A stretch of DNA of 64,000 nucleotides from Corylus avellana (GCF_901000735.1 NC_081542.1:37940571-38004570); one strand, 5' to 3'; positions 47,661 through 60,431 are shown, counted from the stretch's first letter. The notes: generated by a model from the letters alone, not told the origin. Program-made: numbers and translations.

Positions 47661-48815
47661 ATACCCTAAAGCATTTGTGTACGTTTCTTTTTTTGTTACG
47701 AATGTTTCATTGGTCCAAAAGTTATTTTTATTGTCACATTATCTAGTTATATGTAATTGTACAAAAATGTACTTAATAAAAGTACTCTTATGTTTAATAT
47801 GCACTCAAATAAGAATAATTTGTGTTTTTTTTGGAAAATTGTCCCATATTCCTTGAGTTTTGGCTTTGCATAGGTGAGAATTTGAATTTTGATTATTGAC
47901 AAATAGGTCTATCCGTCAATTTTTTTATTTAATTTTTAACAGTAAAAATGTAAGCTAGCATTTTATCCACATTAAACTAATAAAATAATGTCATATGTAT
48001 CAAAATCTGTCATCATGTCACACACGTCTGACAATATTAAAAAAAAAAAAAAAAATGTAGGAAAGGAAAAATTTAATAAAGAAAAGAGGGAGTGGAGGGA
48101 TCGATCATTCCTTCCTCCACATTATTTTTTTCTTTCCCTTTTTAAAATTTATATGGCATGACGACATGACTTTTAATATAGGTGACAATTTTATTAACCT
48201 TTTTTTTTTTTTCTAAGTCAATAAGAAAAAAATTACAAGAGGGCAGTATTTTTCATTCTTGATCTGAATGGAAAAGAGAATAGGAGACTAATTGAAAATG
48301 CTTACGAACACGAGGTTGAAAGTGGCTCATCTAACTACACAATGTTCACAATAAAATACAAATATAGCAAAATAATAAAGGAAACCAAAAAGACAACATT
48401 CCAATCTTGAGATGCTAGCACAACATGAGCTTCACCAATGACAGTAAAAAAAACATTTATGTTTGGTGGTAGCATGGATGATTTTATTGACCTTACACGG
48501 AAAAAATAGTAGCTGACACAACTACCCGTAAAAATTGGATAGAAAAATTGACAGAACCTAAAGCAGGTATGTGCTTTGTCTAGGTTTACATGGAAAAGAT
48601 GACATGAATTCTTATTTTTGTGCAAATGAACTTGCCATGTTATAATCTTGTTGCACCATATCATATTCTTTAATAACTACAGTTAGAAACTATTGGCTTA
48701 CATTCTCTCATGCATAGAGATTAATACTGGAATATTAGGGTATATATATATATATATATATATAGATATAGTAAACTATAACCGCATTCTCATGTAGATG
48801 TAAGCATCTTCTCAT
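47661..48815. other. Intergenic, no gene seen
   Basis: AT-rich with poly(A/T) tracts and a TA microsatellite (about 48740-48765). The minus-strand open frame 48335-48664 has no recognisable domain. Confidence 0.45.
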
Positions 48816-49024
48816 ATTAAAGTAATATTTAAGTGATTAAATTTATAAAAATTTTGACTCCGTCGAATCACTCTTTATTTAAATTAAATATTTCACGTAT
48901 TGAGCCTCATCTATTAAAATGGAATTTGAGCCTACACATGAAGGAGAGTGTTAAAGTTAATGATTAAGTGATTAAATTTATTTTTTTCTATAAGCTTAAG
49001 CTTTTGGGACAATTAATAATTTAA
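48816..49024 (+). mobile_element. Partial TRIM copy, same family as 22391-22750
   Basis: In plus orientation it holds the internal TTTGACTCCGTCGA and GAATTTGAGCCTACACATGAAG words followed by the terminal repeat (TGTTAAAGTTAATGATTAAG and so on, to AAGCTTTTGGGACAA). The 5' part is reduced to a fragment of the repeat near 48820. Confidence 0.55.
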
Positions 49025-49148
49025 TACACCGAACCATGTAAATCTGTCTTGACTCTTTTTTACTCTTTCTTTTCGATTTCATATTATTTATCATTATTAT
49101 GTACGCTAACAACAATTGCAGATTGTAAAGCTCAATTATATAACGAAC

Positions 49149-49349
49149 ATGGCTGATCTTGATAAGGCAGGAGATGAGGTACTGCATAAACGAACATGTT
49201 ACCCACCATCACAGAGGTGGTGGAGAATGATAAAAAGAGATGTTTTCATTTATGTCAATAATTCGCCTCCGAATCCACGAAAAGGGGAATTCTTGTGGCC
49301 GACAGCTCAATCGAAGATAGCAGATGATAAGCCTTTTCCACCCGTGTGA
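49149..49349 (+). CDS. Hypothetical 66-residue open frame, unrecognised
   Basis: Starts AACATGGCT, a good plant initiation context, and encodes MADLDKAGDEVLHKRTCYPP followed by a tryptophan- and proline-rich part (QRWWRMIKRD, PPNPRKGEFLWP) ending DKPFPPV. Base composition is less AT-rich than its surroundings. An intron-like poly(T)...CAG sequence lies downstream at about 49460-49507, so it could be one exon of a larger transcript. I do not recognise it. It could be a chance open frame. Confidence 0.35.
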   Translation: MADLDKAGDEVLHKRTCYPPSQRWWRMIKRDVFIYVNNSPPNPRKGEFLWPTAQSKIADDKPFPPV

Positions 49350-51950
49350 TTCCATGACCACATTTTCTTTCTTTCCATCCCTTCCCTCCACGCATTTCGT
49401 TTGGATATTCATGTTTTGGCCTTTTGGTTTATTTATGTATTTGTTGTTAGTTTGCTGTTTTTCTGTAATTTTTTTTATTTTTATTTTTTTTCCCCTTTGT
49501 TTTCAGTGGGTTACTGCCTCCTAGATCTGAAGTGGTTTGATCCAGCCGTGGAGAATTGTGTAGTTGGTGTCCGATCCTTGTTGTCGAAATCCGTTCGATT
49601 CTCGACAATGCTTCCCTTGCAACAACCACTTCACGGTGGTAGTTACTTTTACCATTTGTGGTTCCTTATTAAGCTCTTTTGCCATTTGTTACCGCCTCAT
49701 ACAACCCTTAAAAAGGCCTGAATTCTTTATAGTTTCGGTGCCTATTGATTGGTTCATTTCTTGTATTGCCTTTTTCATTTGGGTTTTATTATTGAAAAAC
49801 CCACACCGTTTGTTATGTTTAATACTTTGTAGCTACTGTTCCCATTATTGAATAGAAAAAAGAACGAAGAGCAAATTAAGGAAGTGGATGGTTTGTCCAC
49901 CCATTTTAGCATAAAAAATTTGAAAAATGCTAGATCATTTATTCTTGTCCTTGTCCTATCCTTCTTAATTTTTTTTTTTTTTTAAAAGAAATTAATCATT
50001 AAATTTGTAAGATCCACACTTTCAGTTAGATAAGTAGTTGATTTTTTTTTAAAAAAATGAAAACAAGAAAAAGAAAGAAATTATAAAAAAGGATGGGAGA
50101 AAGAGTGGGATATATGCTTTAGCATTTTCCTTTAGGATAAGTCCAAATACTTAACACGCAACCACAAAAAGAAAAAAAATCTTAAAGTCGAGAATACGTA
50201 TGGAAAGTTGAAGAATAAAAATATCTTGGGAGTTGAGTTCATAATAAGGATTTCACTATGAAACTAGGAGAAATTAAATTTAATCCATAAACTAGGGCTC
50301 TTTCTTTTTCCGAAAGCTCGCCGAGTGTAATGTGACTAATGTTTGACATGTTGTGTATCAACTATACTTTTTACTTGAAAAGTTAATTCAAATTATAAAT
50401 ATATTTTATGGAAAACTTTATTTAACCTCTTAAATTTTCATCCTTTTTGTAATTTCTCTACCCCTGAAGTTTAAAAACTCTTAATTTAATGGAGAGTGTT
50501 AGAGAGCCAAACAAATGAACCAAAAAAAATTTACAAACTGATGTGGTAGACCGTGAGTGGGACAAAGGAGAGAGAATTGCTTTTTTTTTTTTTTTTTTAA
50601 TTTAAAAATCCTTACCACGTCAGTTTGAAAATTTTTCTGAATTCATTTGTTTGCCTCCCTAACACTTTCCCAATTTATTATATCGAACTTTACAAAATTT
50701 ATAATCTCACAATTCTTGTTAGAGATTAGGGTTAAACCTTAGGAGAGATAAAAATCTAAATTGGCAAAAAAACTTAAAGAATCTAATTATCGAAATTAAA
50801 AACCTAGAGATTAAAACTGGAATCGCGTGAAAACGTAGAAGTTAAATTTGATTTTTCGCTTGAAACGATAAATGAAGTGGTTGAAGTGTAAAAATAAAAA
50901 ATAAAAATAAATGAATGGATAAGGATTCCTATTGAAAGAGTTAGTCCCATATGTGAGAGTCCAGAAAAATCAGACATAGAGACAAATACTGTAGTTAATT
51001 AAATAAATAAATTATACACTAAATATATGAGAAACAGTTGGATATTTGGCTCATTCCCTTGAGCTAGAAAAAAACCAAGCATTTAGAGTATAGTACCGTC
51101 GTTGCCTTCTTACATGACAAGACCTGTCGAGTTATCAAATTATGGTTCTTTACAGGCAGGCACTACTAACGCTAAAAAGCAAATACCTTTTGGATTTCAA
51201 TAGCTGCTGCATATGCCTCTTATCTTCGTACTTTTCTTTTCTTTCTTGTATATAGCAGATAGCTGCTGTCTCTTTTGAGGGCCATTAGAGGGTACTTTTC
51301 TGTTTTCTGATTGTCCACTTGTGCCTCACATCTCTCTGTCAAAGGGGAGAGAGGTGGCTCAACTCTCTTGTTAATTTTTGGATGCTTGTTAATTCTCTTT
51401 GTTTATAATTTTGCAAGTCCATGAATTCCGCTTTGTCTTGACTATATTCGGATCCTGAAAAGATTAAACTAAGTTTATTGAGAGAGATTTTTAAAATTTA
51501 AACAATGTCACTTAGAAAAAGGAAAACCGTGCTAATTTAGAAAAGAAGACATTATTCAACTTATTTAAGACATATATATATATTATGGGTCATTAGAGCA
51601 CTAGCGGTAGCTCTTAAATTTAAGGAGTCAAATTACATTTTGTTTTCCTATTCAAATAAACTCTATAATAAGTTCCCTTATAATTTATGTGAGGTTTTAG
51701 AAACAGACATTATTGGGTGTGTTAAAACTCTATATATGTTCAATAGTGTTTTGAAGGTTTCTGCTCTCTTGTTTAGGATCCTGCAAGTTTTTGTCATCAT
51801 GACAACATGACGAAGTGATGACGTTTTTGTCAGAGAGTTGTTTTGTTTCACTGTGAGTTTTTGTCATGATGATGTCAACATTCCGTCATGATGAAAGTGG
51901 TTTGCTCTATCTTTCATCTACATCAATATCCCACGAAGGGTTTTAGTCGC
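49350..51950. other. Intergenic, one foldback patch
   Basis: No gene supported. An inverted repeat at about 50495-50680 pairs GAGTGTTAGAGAGCCAAACA with its near-complement TGTTTGCCTCCCTAACACTT across a poly(T) centre, typical of a decayed MITE. The rest is AT-rich. Confidence 0.5.
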
Positions 51951-51989
51951 TTATGACTCTGCTAAGCCTCCAAGAAGTATTTGCTGAAT

Positions 51990-52340
51990 TTTTGCTCTAG
52001 GTAGCAATGTGTCTTTCTTTAATATTTAGAGGCTTGTTTATAGGGATTAGGAGAACCCTAGAAGCCCTAGAAACCCTAGGAAAATCGTAGGTGAGTCTCC
52101 TACTCCAATTAGGAGACTGAAAACCCAATCCAAGGTGAAAAAGGAGTCTTGCCGCATGTTGGGCACTCGAGCCCAAGGAGGAGTGTGCTCGAGCGCATGT
52201 GCACTTGAGCCCAAGTGTTGCTGCGCTTGATCCTAGGTCTTCAGAGTGCATCCAAATTGTCCTTTAAGCCCAATTTTCACTGGAATTCTTGCATCTATTA
52301 TATAAAACCCTAAAACACGAAAACAAAACAAAATCAAATA
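51990..52340 (-). mobile_element. LTR fragment related to the Athila-like LTRs, minus orientation
   Basis: Read on the minus strand, this shares the CAGTCTCCTAAT...TAGGAGACT stretch and the GCTCGAGC/GAGCGCA words of the LTR at 55174-57101, followed by a CCCTATAAACAAGCCTCTA region comparable to its TATA segment. No internal domain accompanies it. Confidence 0.5.
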
Positions 52341-53481
52341 AATAATAATGCTAAGGAATTAACATATGCGAGTTAAGGGGCTTAAATGTGCAACATTCGG
52401 CTTATCAATTATACCTATCATCAGTCAATAGAGCTCAGTACGTTGGGTAATCACATTTAAACATTGTGGGAACACCAACTTCAAGAAGAAATCCAAATCT
52501 TTTGTCAGATAGGCAAAGAGATAAGAAATTTTCCCTTGAGATAGACTTTATGGATATTATTTTCAAGTCATTGGTCATAGCATTTTGGTTGGTTGTGATA
52601 AGAGCCGAATATTGCACATTCAAGGCTTAATTCATGTAACTAACACAAACTTGTGTTCTAATTTTAATCTAGCCATGTTTATCTTGAAGTTAAAAGTTCC
52701 TAGGATTCGCTTTGATCCTTTGCGTGCTCCCCCCTTGGAGCCAAACGGATCCCAACACCATTTTCAAAAGAGCCACAAGATTTGACACGTGTAATGCTAG
52801 GATACATCAAATTTCCATTTTGTAACAAAAAGGCCATTCCATAAAGGTTGACTATTGATGTGCAAAATATATTCACTCGCAAGTGCATGGTTTGATTGTA
52901 TCTTAATTTATAGATTTTCATTTTATTCATGTTGGTTGTATAATCTAGAGGATTGCTATTATTTGATATTGTTCGCAATGTTTAAATGCAATTGTTCTTA
53001 ATTTCAAACTCAAGAGAAGATGAAATTCTTCTCTTGTCTTAGAAAGCTTTTTACCTTTATTGAAATCAAATCATTCTCTATTTTTTTTTTTTTTTTTTTT
53101 TTGTGATTATGGGGATGATGATTATACAACGGTTTTAATTGATATATGATCAAGAGGGTTAAATAGGCCATACCTAGAGAAGACGGATAATACTATACCC
53201 TAGTTTAGTGTAATTTAGGTAGACGGTCTGTGACAACTGAAGATGGCTTATACTATTCCATTGATTATATGTATCCTATTAAAGAATTAGATAATCCATA
53301 CCTAGGGAGGATGAGTTGTACCACATCTTAGTGATTAGGTGGAAGGTCCGTGCCAACCAAAGATGAATTATACTTATTCCTTAATACAATATTTTCTTGT
53401 TTATTTATGACATGCATAAATCAATTTCTTTGATTACATATGATTAATCATTGACGTGCGGATAGGGGTGAAGTCAATACC

Positions 53482-53519
<38 letters not shown>

Positions 53520-53890
53520 AATTCAATTCTCGGTTGCATTTATTTTTTGCACTTTAGTCAACAACAAAATCAATATCTTTACTTAAGTTATTTTAATCTT
53601 CATAAACTTGATAACAACACCCTTATAGTCCTTGAGGTTTGACACCCTCTATATAGCCTTATCCTACAAGGATTCATACTATTGCATGAAAAGATAACTC
53701 CTTAGTCTGTTCAGTGCTTTAGGGACTCAACACACTACATATCAATCCCGGAGACACCGCTTCGCTTGATCAAGGTAGATCACCAAGATTTGATGTATAA
53801 CAGTCTTACTTAAAATGGAATGCCCACTTCCATTTACCAATTGCAAACTTTATACCTTTAAGGATACAAGGATTATAGACTAAGACCTTG
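52341..53890. other. Repeat-derived sequence, not assigned
   Basis: Contains CACTCGCAAGTGCA at about 52877 and tandem-like paragraphs at 53150-53370 (GACGGTCTGTGACAAC, GAAGGTCCGTGCCAAC, each beside GAAGATG...TATACT). The words resemble LTR tails of gypsy elements. A CT microsatellite is at 53484-53516. No gene was seen. Confidence 0.4.
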
Positions 53891-54387
53891 TGTGATAACT
53901 ACGTCACTCGCACCCTTAGTGATGTAGATGAGAGAGCCTCATCTACAACCTCGTCTCCAATCGTCCGGACGGGCCTAAACCCGAGAGCCTTGTCTGAAGT
54001 CCTTTTCCGGAGACCGTCTGGACGCCTATGTTATTTTACAATTTTCATGTTTTATTTTAGTGTCCATCCGGACAGCGTTATGCTCCGTCTGGATGGCCAT
54101 TGTAGAATTTCAGTTTGACTTAATTTCGTATTATTGTTAGGTTTAGGGTTTGGGGCCCTATATATACATGCTTTATAGACACTAGAACACAACTTTTGAT
54201 TATAATTCAGTTTTTATCAATAAGATTACTTAAAGTTGAGTTTCTTCATGATTTTCCTTCAAACGCTAGAGAGAATCTAGCGTTTAGAGAAGATTTCTTA
54301 GATCATTTGATTGTATCCAGATCTAGAAATACCTATCCATTCTTTATTGTTGTTCTTATTTGCAACTTACTAAGTCACGTTTCATCA
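53891..54387 (+). mobile_element. Probable LTR of a Ty3/gypsy chromovirus-like element
   Basis: Starts near TGTGATAACTACGTCAC and ends ...TCATCA, directly before a tRNA-Met primer site. It contains repeated CCGGACGG / CGTCTGGACG words, a TATA-like GCCCTATATATACATGC (about 54155-54171) and the typical R-U5 layout. The 5' boundary is estimated. Confidence 0.6.
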
Positions 54388-54389
54388 GT

Positions 54390-54401
54390 TGGTATCAGAG
54401 C
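54390..54401 (+). other. Primer-binding site, initiator tRNA-Met
   Basis: TGGTATCAGAGC exactly matches the complement of the 3' end of plant initiator tRNA-Met, two bases after the LTR end. It is diagnostic for many Copia and chromovirus-type gypsy elements. Confidence 0.85.
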
Positions 54402-54415
54402 TTAGATTACTTTCC

Positions 54416-55060
54416 ATGAATGGGGAGGGGCAATCGTTGTACAGACATGAACGAAGTGCACGTGTGCACGAGGAAGCACATAACGAGTAACTGGCGATTC
54501 GTTTGTGGCACATGGAGGAGAGGTTTGGTGGTATAGCCATGCAGAAAAGGGAGTAGGTGTGCACCCAACACGGAGTCCCTATTGATCACTTTATCGACAT
54601 GGGTGGTCCGAATGGTAGTCATCGCCAACCAAGATCGGGGTTCACGGAGGCGGGAGGCAAATCTATCGTTGAGAATGAACCTGTGAATCCTTTTGCAAGT
54701 CGCGGAGTGTGGCAGAGATTTCCTATGACACAAGCTCATGGTAGTCCATGGGAAGCAGGCATCAAGCTCTACATCTCGGAATTCCAAGTTTGCTTGCAAC
54801 CCGAAGAGTTCCTTGATTGGGTGGTTACTGTTGAAGATGTTCCTGACTTCAAAGGGGTGACCGATGAATGATGAGTCTCTTCGGTGGTGAACACATTCCG
54901 GGGAGGAGTTGCTGCGTTGTGGCAACAACTGAAGTAAACTAGGGTGTGGCAAGGCAAATTGAAGATCAATAGTTTGGAGAAACTATTGAAATACATGGGA
55001 GTCACTTTCTTGCCCCATAGTTATACCATGTGCCAAAAGTCATAGAATTGGAGACAAGGG
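54416..55060 (+). pseudogene. Degenerate gypsy (chromovirus-like) gag remnant
   Basis: Conceptual translation gives IKLYISEFQVCLQPEEFLDW, VEDVPDFKGVTDE then, after a stop, VNTFRGGVAALWQQLK, WQGKLKINSLEKLLKYM and TFLPHSYTMCQK. These are the retrotransposon gag core motifs (FxGxAAxWWQQLK, W..LK..MR..FLP..Y). Several stops and frameshifts occur, and no pol follows before the next LTR at 55174. The rest of the element is deleted or interrupted. Confidence 0.75.
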
Positions 55061-55173
55061 TCTATATTTGGGAAAGGAAAAAATAGAAAATTTTCACAAA
55101 AAAAAGGTACCTAGGGAGAGGGCCGAGGTGGTGCCTAAGGAGGGGGGCGGAGATCAACTATCATTCGGTGTCC

Positions 55174-57101
55174 TAATAAGTGCTAAAATATACATATTTT
55201 AGCCTCTTAATTTACATATATTAGAGCATTCCCAATGGAAGAGTCAAATGGTACTTTTATCTAAAATGGCTAATCAGATTTGTCAAAAACCCTTTACATT
55301 GGATTTGCCAAAAAAAAAAAAAAAAATGCAAAATGGATATTTTATTGGATTAGCCAAAAAAAAAAAAAAACTACATGTACCAGCACTTTTTAATGGAGCC
55401 ATTTTACTTTTTATTGTTTCTCTCACCTGTTTTCTCTTTTTCCCAAAACTTTTCTCACTTTTCAAGGGATCATTATGAGAATATTCTTTCACAATTTTTA
55501 ACAAAAAGATATTTCATAAATATGATTGACATTACTCTGAGAATATGGTTTTCATACTTAACGTTGGCAAATACGACATTTGAAAAATATAACCGTTGAA
55601 AAATATAATTATTATAAATACAACCGTTTCAAAAATATTATAGTTACAAAAATGATTATTTGAAAAATAATAATCATTGAAAAATTATTGTTCTAACAAA
55701 TTACCATTGAAAAAATAAAGATAGAATCAATAAAGAGTTAAAAAAAAAAATATTTAAATTATATAGACAAAAATATAGCTAATCGGATGTAGGAGGCCTT
55801 TAAAAATTCATTAGCTAAACTAGATAAAGTGGGTTTTGATGAGCCATTTTGCATAAAAAATTGGTTCCTCCATTAGGAATGCTCTTAGGCTCTTAGTTTT
55901 GTTATTATTGGATGTTTTGTTATGTTTTTGTGTTTTCTTATGTTTTTAGGGTTTTTGAAAAAAAACAAGTGTTTCCAGCAAGTTTCAGACTCAAGAGACA
56001 AATTAGGAAAAAGCTGGAAACTATAGGATCAAACGCAGCCCATGCAGGCTCAAGCCCACTTGCGCTCGAGCGCAAGACAGCCAGGATCGAGCACACCAGC
56101 GCTCGATCACATATCAAGCCAGGCGAGAGTGCAAGATGCGCTCTAGCACCCAACACAAAGGATTGAGCGCACACCTCTTGCGATCGAACGCACTTGTGCT
56201 CCCAGACAAGGCAGAATCCCTTTTTTCATATCAGAGTAGTCTTTCAGTCTCCTAATCCAACTAGGAGACTGACCTACAATTTTATTAGGACTTTTAGAGT
56301 TCTTTTATCCCTATAAATAGACCCTCTATTCATTAGAATAAGGGGAGGAGAAGTAGACACAAGCTCGGGATAAAGGATTGAAGGCTAGATCAGGAAGGGT
56401 TTTGAGTTTTTCTTCTCTTCCCTTTTATTTTTGTTATGTAGTTAATATTTTAATTAGGGCTAGTTTGAAGCCCTAATCATGTCTCTATAAGATTACAGTA
56501 TTGGCGCTTCTGCTACAGTTATCATTTGGATGTTTAACTTGATTAATTTCTGTTTGATCGAATTCTTCATATGCATGTGTGTTGGATTTGTGTTATTTAA
56601 GTCAATTTAGATGACCGAGTCCTGGACTTAATAAAGTGACAAAAGAACCCCATCACAGGTTCTTGGCTTAATCAACATGGAGAACCTGGAGTAGATTCCA
56701 TGCCCTAGGCTTCGTGTGGTTGTTGATTTCCATAGATTTATGCTTTCCTTTGGAAATAAAATAATTAGAGTAGATGCCATGCGTAGTTCGTTTCTTATGG
56801 AAATCAATAGCTTAAGGAGTAGATACCATATCCTTAGGTTGGCAAACATTGAATATATGGATATAATTGAAATATTAACATCTTGTTAATCTTATTTGAG
56901 TATGGTTAGCGGTGGATTTCAAAACCTTAATCCTTTTTAGATTAGTTAATCTTTTAGCTTTATTTCATTAATTCAATTAAATATTTGACATCCATTTAAT
57001 TCGGTTAATTAATTAGAAAATACATTCTAAGCATAATTTACCAATCCTCGTGGGAATGATATCGTATTTGTCTGCTATACTATCGTTTTTATCTTGTGCA
57101 T
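55174..57101 (+). mobile_element. LTR A of an Athila-like element, interrupted by a MITE and by LTR B
   Basis: Begins TAATAAGTGCTAAAATATAC, matching the starts of the LTRs at 57102 and 62347. It carries GCTCGAGCGCA-type words (56040-56200), a TATA box (CTATAAATAG, 56311-56320) and a tail (ACTATCGTTTTTATCTTGTGCA) that stops just where LTR B begins. LTR B therefore appears to have inserted into it. Confidence 0.65.
55224..55884. mobile_element. PIF/Harbinger-like MITE inside LTR A, TTA target duplication
   Basis: Termini GAGCATTCCCAATGGA and, read inward from the right, GAGCATTCCTAATGGA. TTA flanks both ends (55221-55223, 55885-55887). A TTA target site is typical of PIF/Harbinger elements. 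It interrupts LTR A between the segment ending ACATATA and the one starting GGCTCTTAG, as comparison with LTR B shows. It is 661 bp and non-coding. Confidence 0.65.
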
Positions 57102-58426
57102 TGATAAGTGCTAAAATATACATATTTTAGCCCATTCATTTACATTTGTTAATCTTTTAGTTTTGTTATTATGTGCTTTTTTACTTCATTTTTTGTATTT
57201 TTTTATGTTTTTCTAGGTTCTTGAAGAAAGGGAAGCAATTCTAGAAAGTTACAAGCTTAAAGGGCAATTTGGAAAATTTTGCAAGCTTTGGGATCTAGCA
57301 CAAGCCACCAGGATTGAGAGCATCTGTGCTCGATCGCAAAAGACCTAGGCTTGAGCACAGATGCACTCAAACACCAGAGCAAGGACTGCGCGTACAAGCA
57401 GCTGTGCCCACACGCACCAGAATCAGGCTCAAGCACACATGCGCTTCGTGCACAACATCAGTGGGATCGATCGTAGAAGTAAGATTGAGTGCAACTCCTT
57501 GGGATCGAGTGGACTCGGGGCGGCCAGATACGGCCAGAATTCCCATTCCACTTAGGATTAGGTTTTCAAAGTCCTAGTTGGATTTGAAGACACAATTCTA
57601 GAGAGGAGAATTTGGAGCTACTAGGAGTCGTTTCTGGTTTCTTCTTTTCTTTTCTTTTTATGTTTAGTTTTATTATGTCTAGCTAAATACTTTTGTTAGG
57701 GGCTAGATTGAATTCCTAATTATGTCTTTTTAGGGTTTCAATTATGCCTTTGTTACAATCATGGTTTGGTTTATTTAAATTGATTATTTCCTGTTTATTT
57801 GAATTTCCCATATGAATGTGCTTAATCATCATGTGCATATGTGGATCTGTTAATTTAGTCAATTTGGATGACCGATTCTTGGGCTTAATCGAGTAACAAA
57901 AGAATCTCATCACAGGTTCTTGGGATAATCAACATGGGGAGCTAGTAGTAGATACCATACCCTAGACTTCATGTGTTTGTCGATTTCCATAGATTTATGT
58001 TTCCTTAAAGAACAACTTAGTAGATACTATGTTAAATCCTTTGGGGAAGAAAAGAAATAGAGTAGATATCATGCCTAATTCATTGCTTAGGGAAATCAAT
58101 AGCTTAAGAAGTTGATACCATGCCCTTAGGTTGACAAACATTAATTATATCAACATGATTGGAACATTGACATATTTGTATCTTAATTAGTCTGATTAGT
58201 GGTGGATGTCAAATCCTAACATTTTCATTATCTTTATCTCTTTCAACATTGCAAATCTGTGACAATTTGGCAATTTAATTCAGAAAATCAGTTTTAAACA
58301 AAATCAATAATCCTCGTGGGAATGATCTTGTACTTGCACCCTATACTATCATTTTGATCTCGTGCACTTGCGAGTAAAATGTAGTAGCTATTCGCCTATT
58401 AATTTAGGTGGGTATTAGTCACAACA
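57102..58426 (+). mobile_element. LTR B: 5' LTR of an Athila-like Ty3/gypsy element
   Basis: TGATAAGTGCTAAAATATAC to ...CACAACA, about 1.3 kb, followed six bases later by the tRNA-Asp primer site. Compare LTR C at 62347. The middle part has many GATTGAG/GCTTGAG/GAGCACA words. The matching 3' LTR is not in the window. Confidence 0.8.
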
Positions 58427-58432
58427 AGTTCT

Positions 58433-58450
58433 TGGCGCCGTTGCCAGGGA
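58433..58450 (+). other. Primer-binding site, tRNA-Asp
   Basis: TGGCGCCGTTGCCAGGGA is the complement of the 3' end of plant tRNA-Asp with one mismatch. This PBS is usual for Athila/Tat-lineage gypsy elements. Confidence 0.85.
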
Positions 58451-58755
58451 TTGTTTAATTTGTTTAGAATTCCTTTCCTTAGGTTTGTTAATTTTTATTT
58501 TAATTTTTCGTTTTCTAATTTTGTTCATTGGTTTTCTGTCTGCTGTGTGTGATTCCAATTCTGTGAATAAGAAGTGCGATCGAGTGTAGAGTAAAATAAG
58601 CAGCGCGCAACAGGATGAGTGAGTACTTGTTTCTGAGATAGTGAGCACATCACTGCGATTGAGCGTAGGAACCATTACGCTCGAGCACAGTTCCGTCAGC
58701 AACACTGAAGCTGTTGTAAATTATAAAGTCTGATTTTCTTTTAAGTTTGGTTGAC

Positions 58756-60143
58756 ATGCAGGGTTGTCGATCTCAGAACTTAGCCATCGTTCCATACGAT
58801 CCAGAAATTGAACGGACCATCCGATGAAGGCAAAGAGACAACTCTGAAGAAGTGTTCAAAGTCGGAGAAAAGATGGAAGAGAACCCACCGGTGCGAAGGC
58901 CCATGAAAAATTCCTTCATGCCACAGAACATCAACCAACCATCATGTATTAACTTCCAGCCCATTGAGCAGAGCAATTTTAACTTATCTTTGCGTCTGCT
59001 AAAGTTGATTCCAAACTATAGAGGCACACATTCCGAGAATCCATACTTACACATTAGGGATTTTTTGATCTCTGCAAGACTTAGAATGTCCAGGGTTTAA
59101 CCGCAGAGGGATTCAGGTTAATTCTTTACCATTTTTCCTTGAAAGATAATGCTAAACTCTAATTAAATTCTTTGGTTGCAGGTTTGATTCACAACTGGGA
59201 AGAGATGTCCACAAAGTTCTTAAAGAAGTTTTTTCCAGCCCAAAAGACAAGGAAATTGAGGAGGGAGATTTAGACCTTCCAACAAAAAGATGGAGACCTT
59301 TTCTTTGAGGCATGGGATCACTTCAATGAGCTACTTCTCAACTGCCCACACCACAACGTATCTCAAGATGATCAGGTACAAACCTTCTATGAGGGTTTAA
59401 ATGATGCTAACAAAGGTCTTGTAGATTTAGCTTGTGTTGGCATGTTGATTGAGAAAAGTAGTGAGGAAGCCATAGAGCTCTTTGAGACCATAAGTGAAAA
59501 CTCCCAACAATTTTCACCCAGAAGGAGACAAGGACTAAAAAAAGGCAAGCATGAAGAAATCACATATTGTGGAGTTCAGATTCAAATGGCCTCCATAGAG
59601 AGAAAGCTGGATATGATAATGAAAGCCATAATGAGTCATAACATCTCCTTTGCCCAACAAAATGCACAAGTCAAGGTATGTGCCATATGTTATCATTTTG
59701 ACCATACTAGTGGGATTTGTCCCATGTTTTCAATTGCAGAACAAGAGTCCAAAAAGAACGACCTTGAAGATGCCTTGATCAAGTTCCTATCTGCGCAACA
59801 CCAGACTAATGCTCAAACAAGTCAGACCATTTATACATTAGAAGCAGCAGCCAGTCAAGCCATTCAAAGACTAGAGGGACAAGTAGAAAATCTGGCCAAG
59901 GAACTGAGTGAAGAAAAGAGGGATGAATGTCAAGAGCAACTAGAGGCTGTGACAACCCTCAGAAGTAGTAAGAGTGTTGATAACAAGGTGGGAACTGAGG
60001 AGACAATACAAGAACCTCCAGCTGAAGCCTCAATCCCCAAGGTAAGTGAAGAAGAGAAGATGCCTGTACAAGAATATCCAATTAAAGCCTCAACATCCAA
60101 GGTAAATGAAAAGGAGAAGGTGAATGCACCACCCTTCCCTTAG
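58756..60143 (+). pseudogene. Athila-like gag, degenerate
   Basis: Starts MQGCRSQNLAIVPYDPEIER and then meets a stop. It continues with a matrix/capsid-like part (RPMKNSFMPQNINQP, LKLIPNYRGTHSENPYLHIR), more stops, then an open stretch at 59442-60143 with GMLIEKSSEEAIELFETISE and a zinc-knuckle-like CAICYHFDHTSGICP. The tail is a charged, partly repeated segment (EEPPAEASIPKVSEEEK-like, two copies). At least four disruptions are visible by eye. Confidence 0.75.
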
Positions 60144-60431
60144 AGGTTTGTAAGACCAAAGAAAGAAAAGCAACTTCAGGATATCTTTGAAACTTTGAGA
60201 AAAGTTGAAATAAACATTCCTTTATTTGATGCAATTCAGTAAATTCTTGTTTATGCTGAATTTTTAAAGGACTTTTGCGCTCATAAAAGGAAGTTTCAGG
60301 ATCATGAAAAAGTATTTTTAACAGAAGAGGTAAGTGCACTGGTATTGATAAAGTTGCCACCCAAGTTGAAACACCCGGGTAGGTTCACTATCCCTTGCAA
60401 GATAGGCGATAAGCTTTTTTAGTGTGCACTA

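Noticed and set aside
54407..54952. 181-residue minus-strand frame
   Set aside because: Antisense to the gypsy gag remnant identified on the plus strand.
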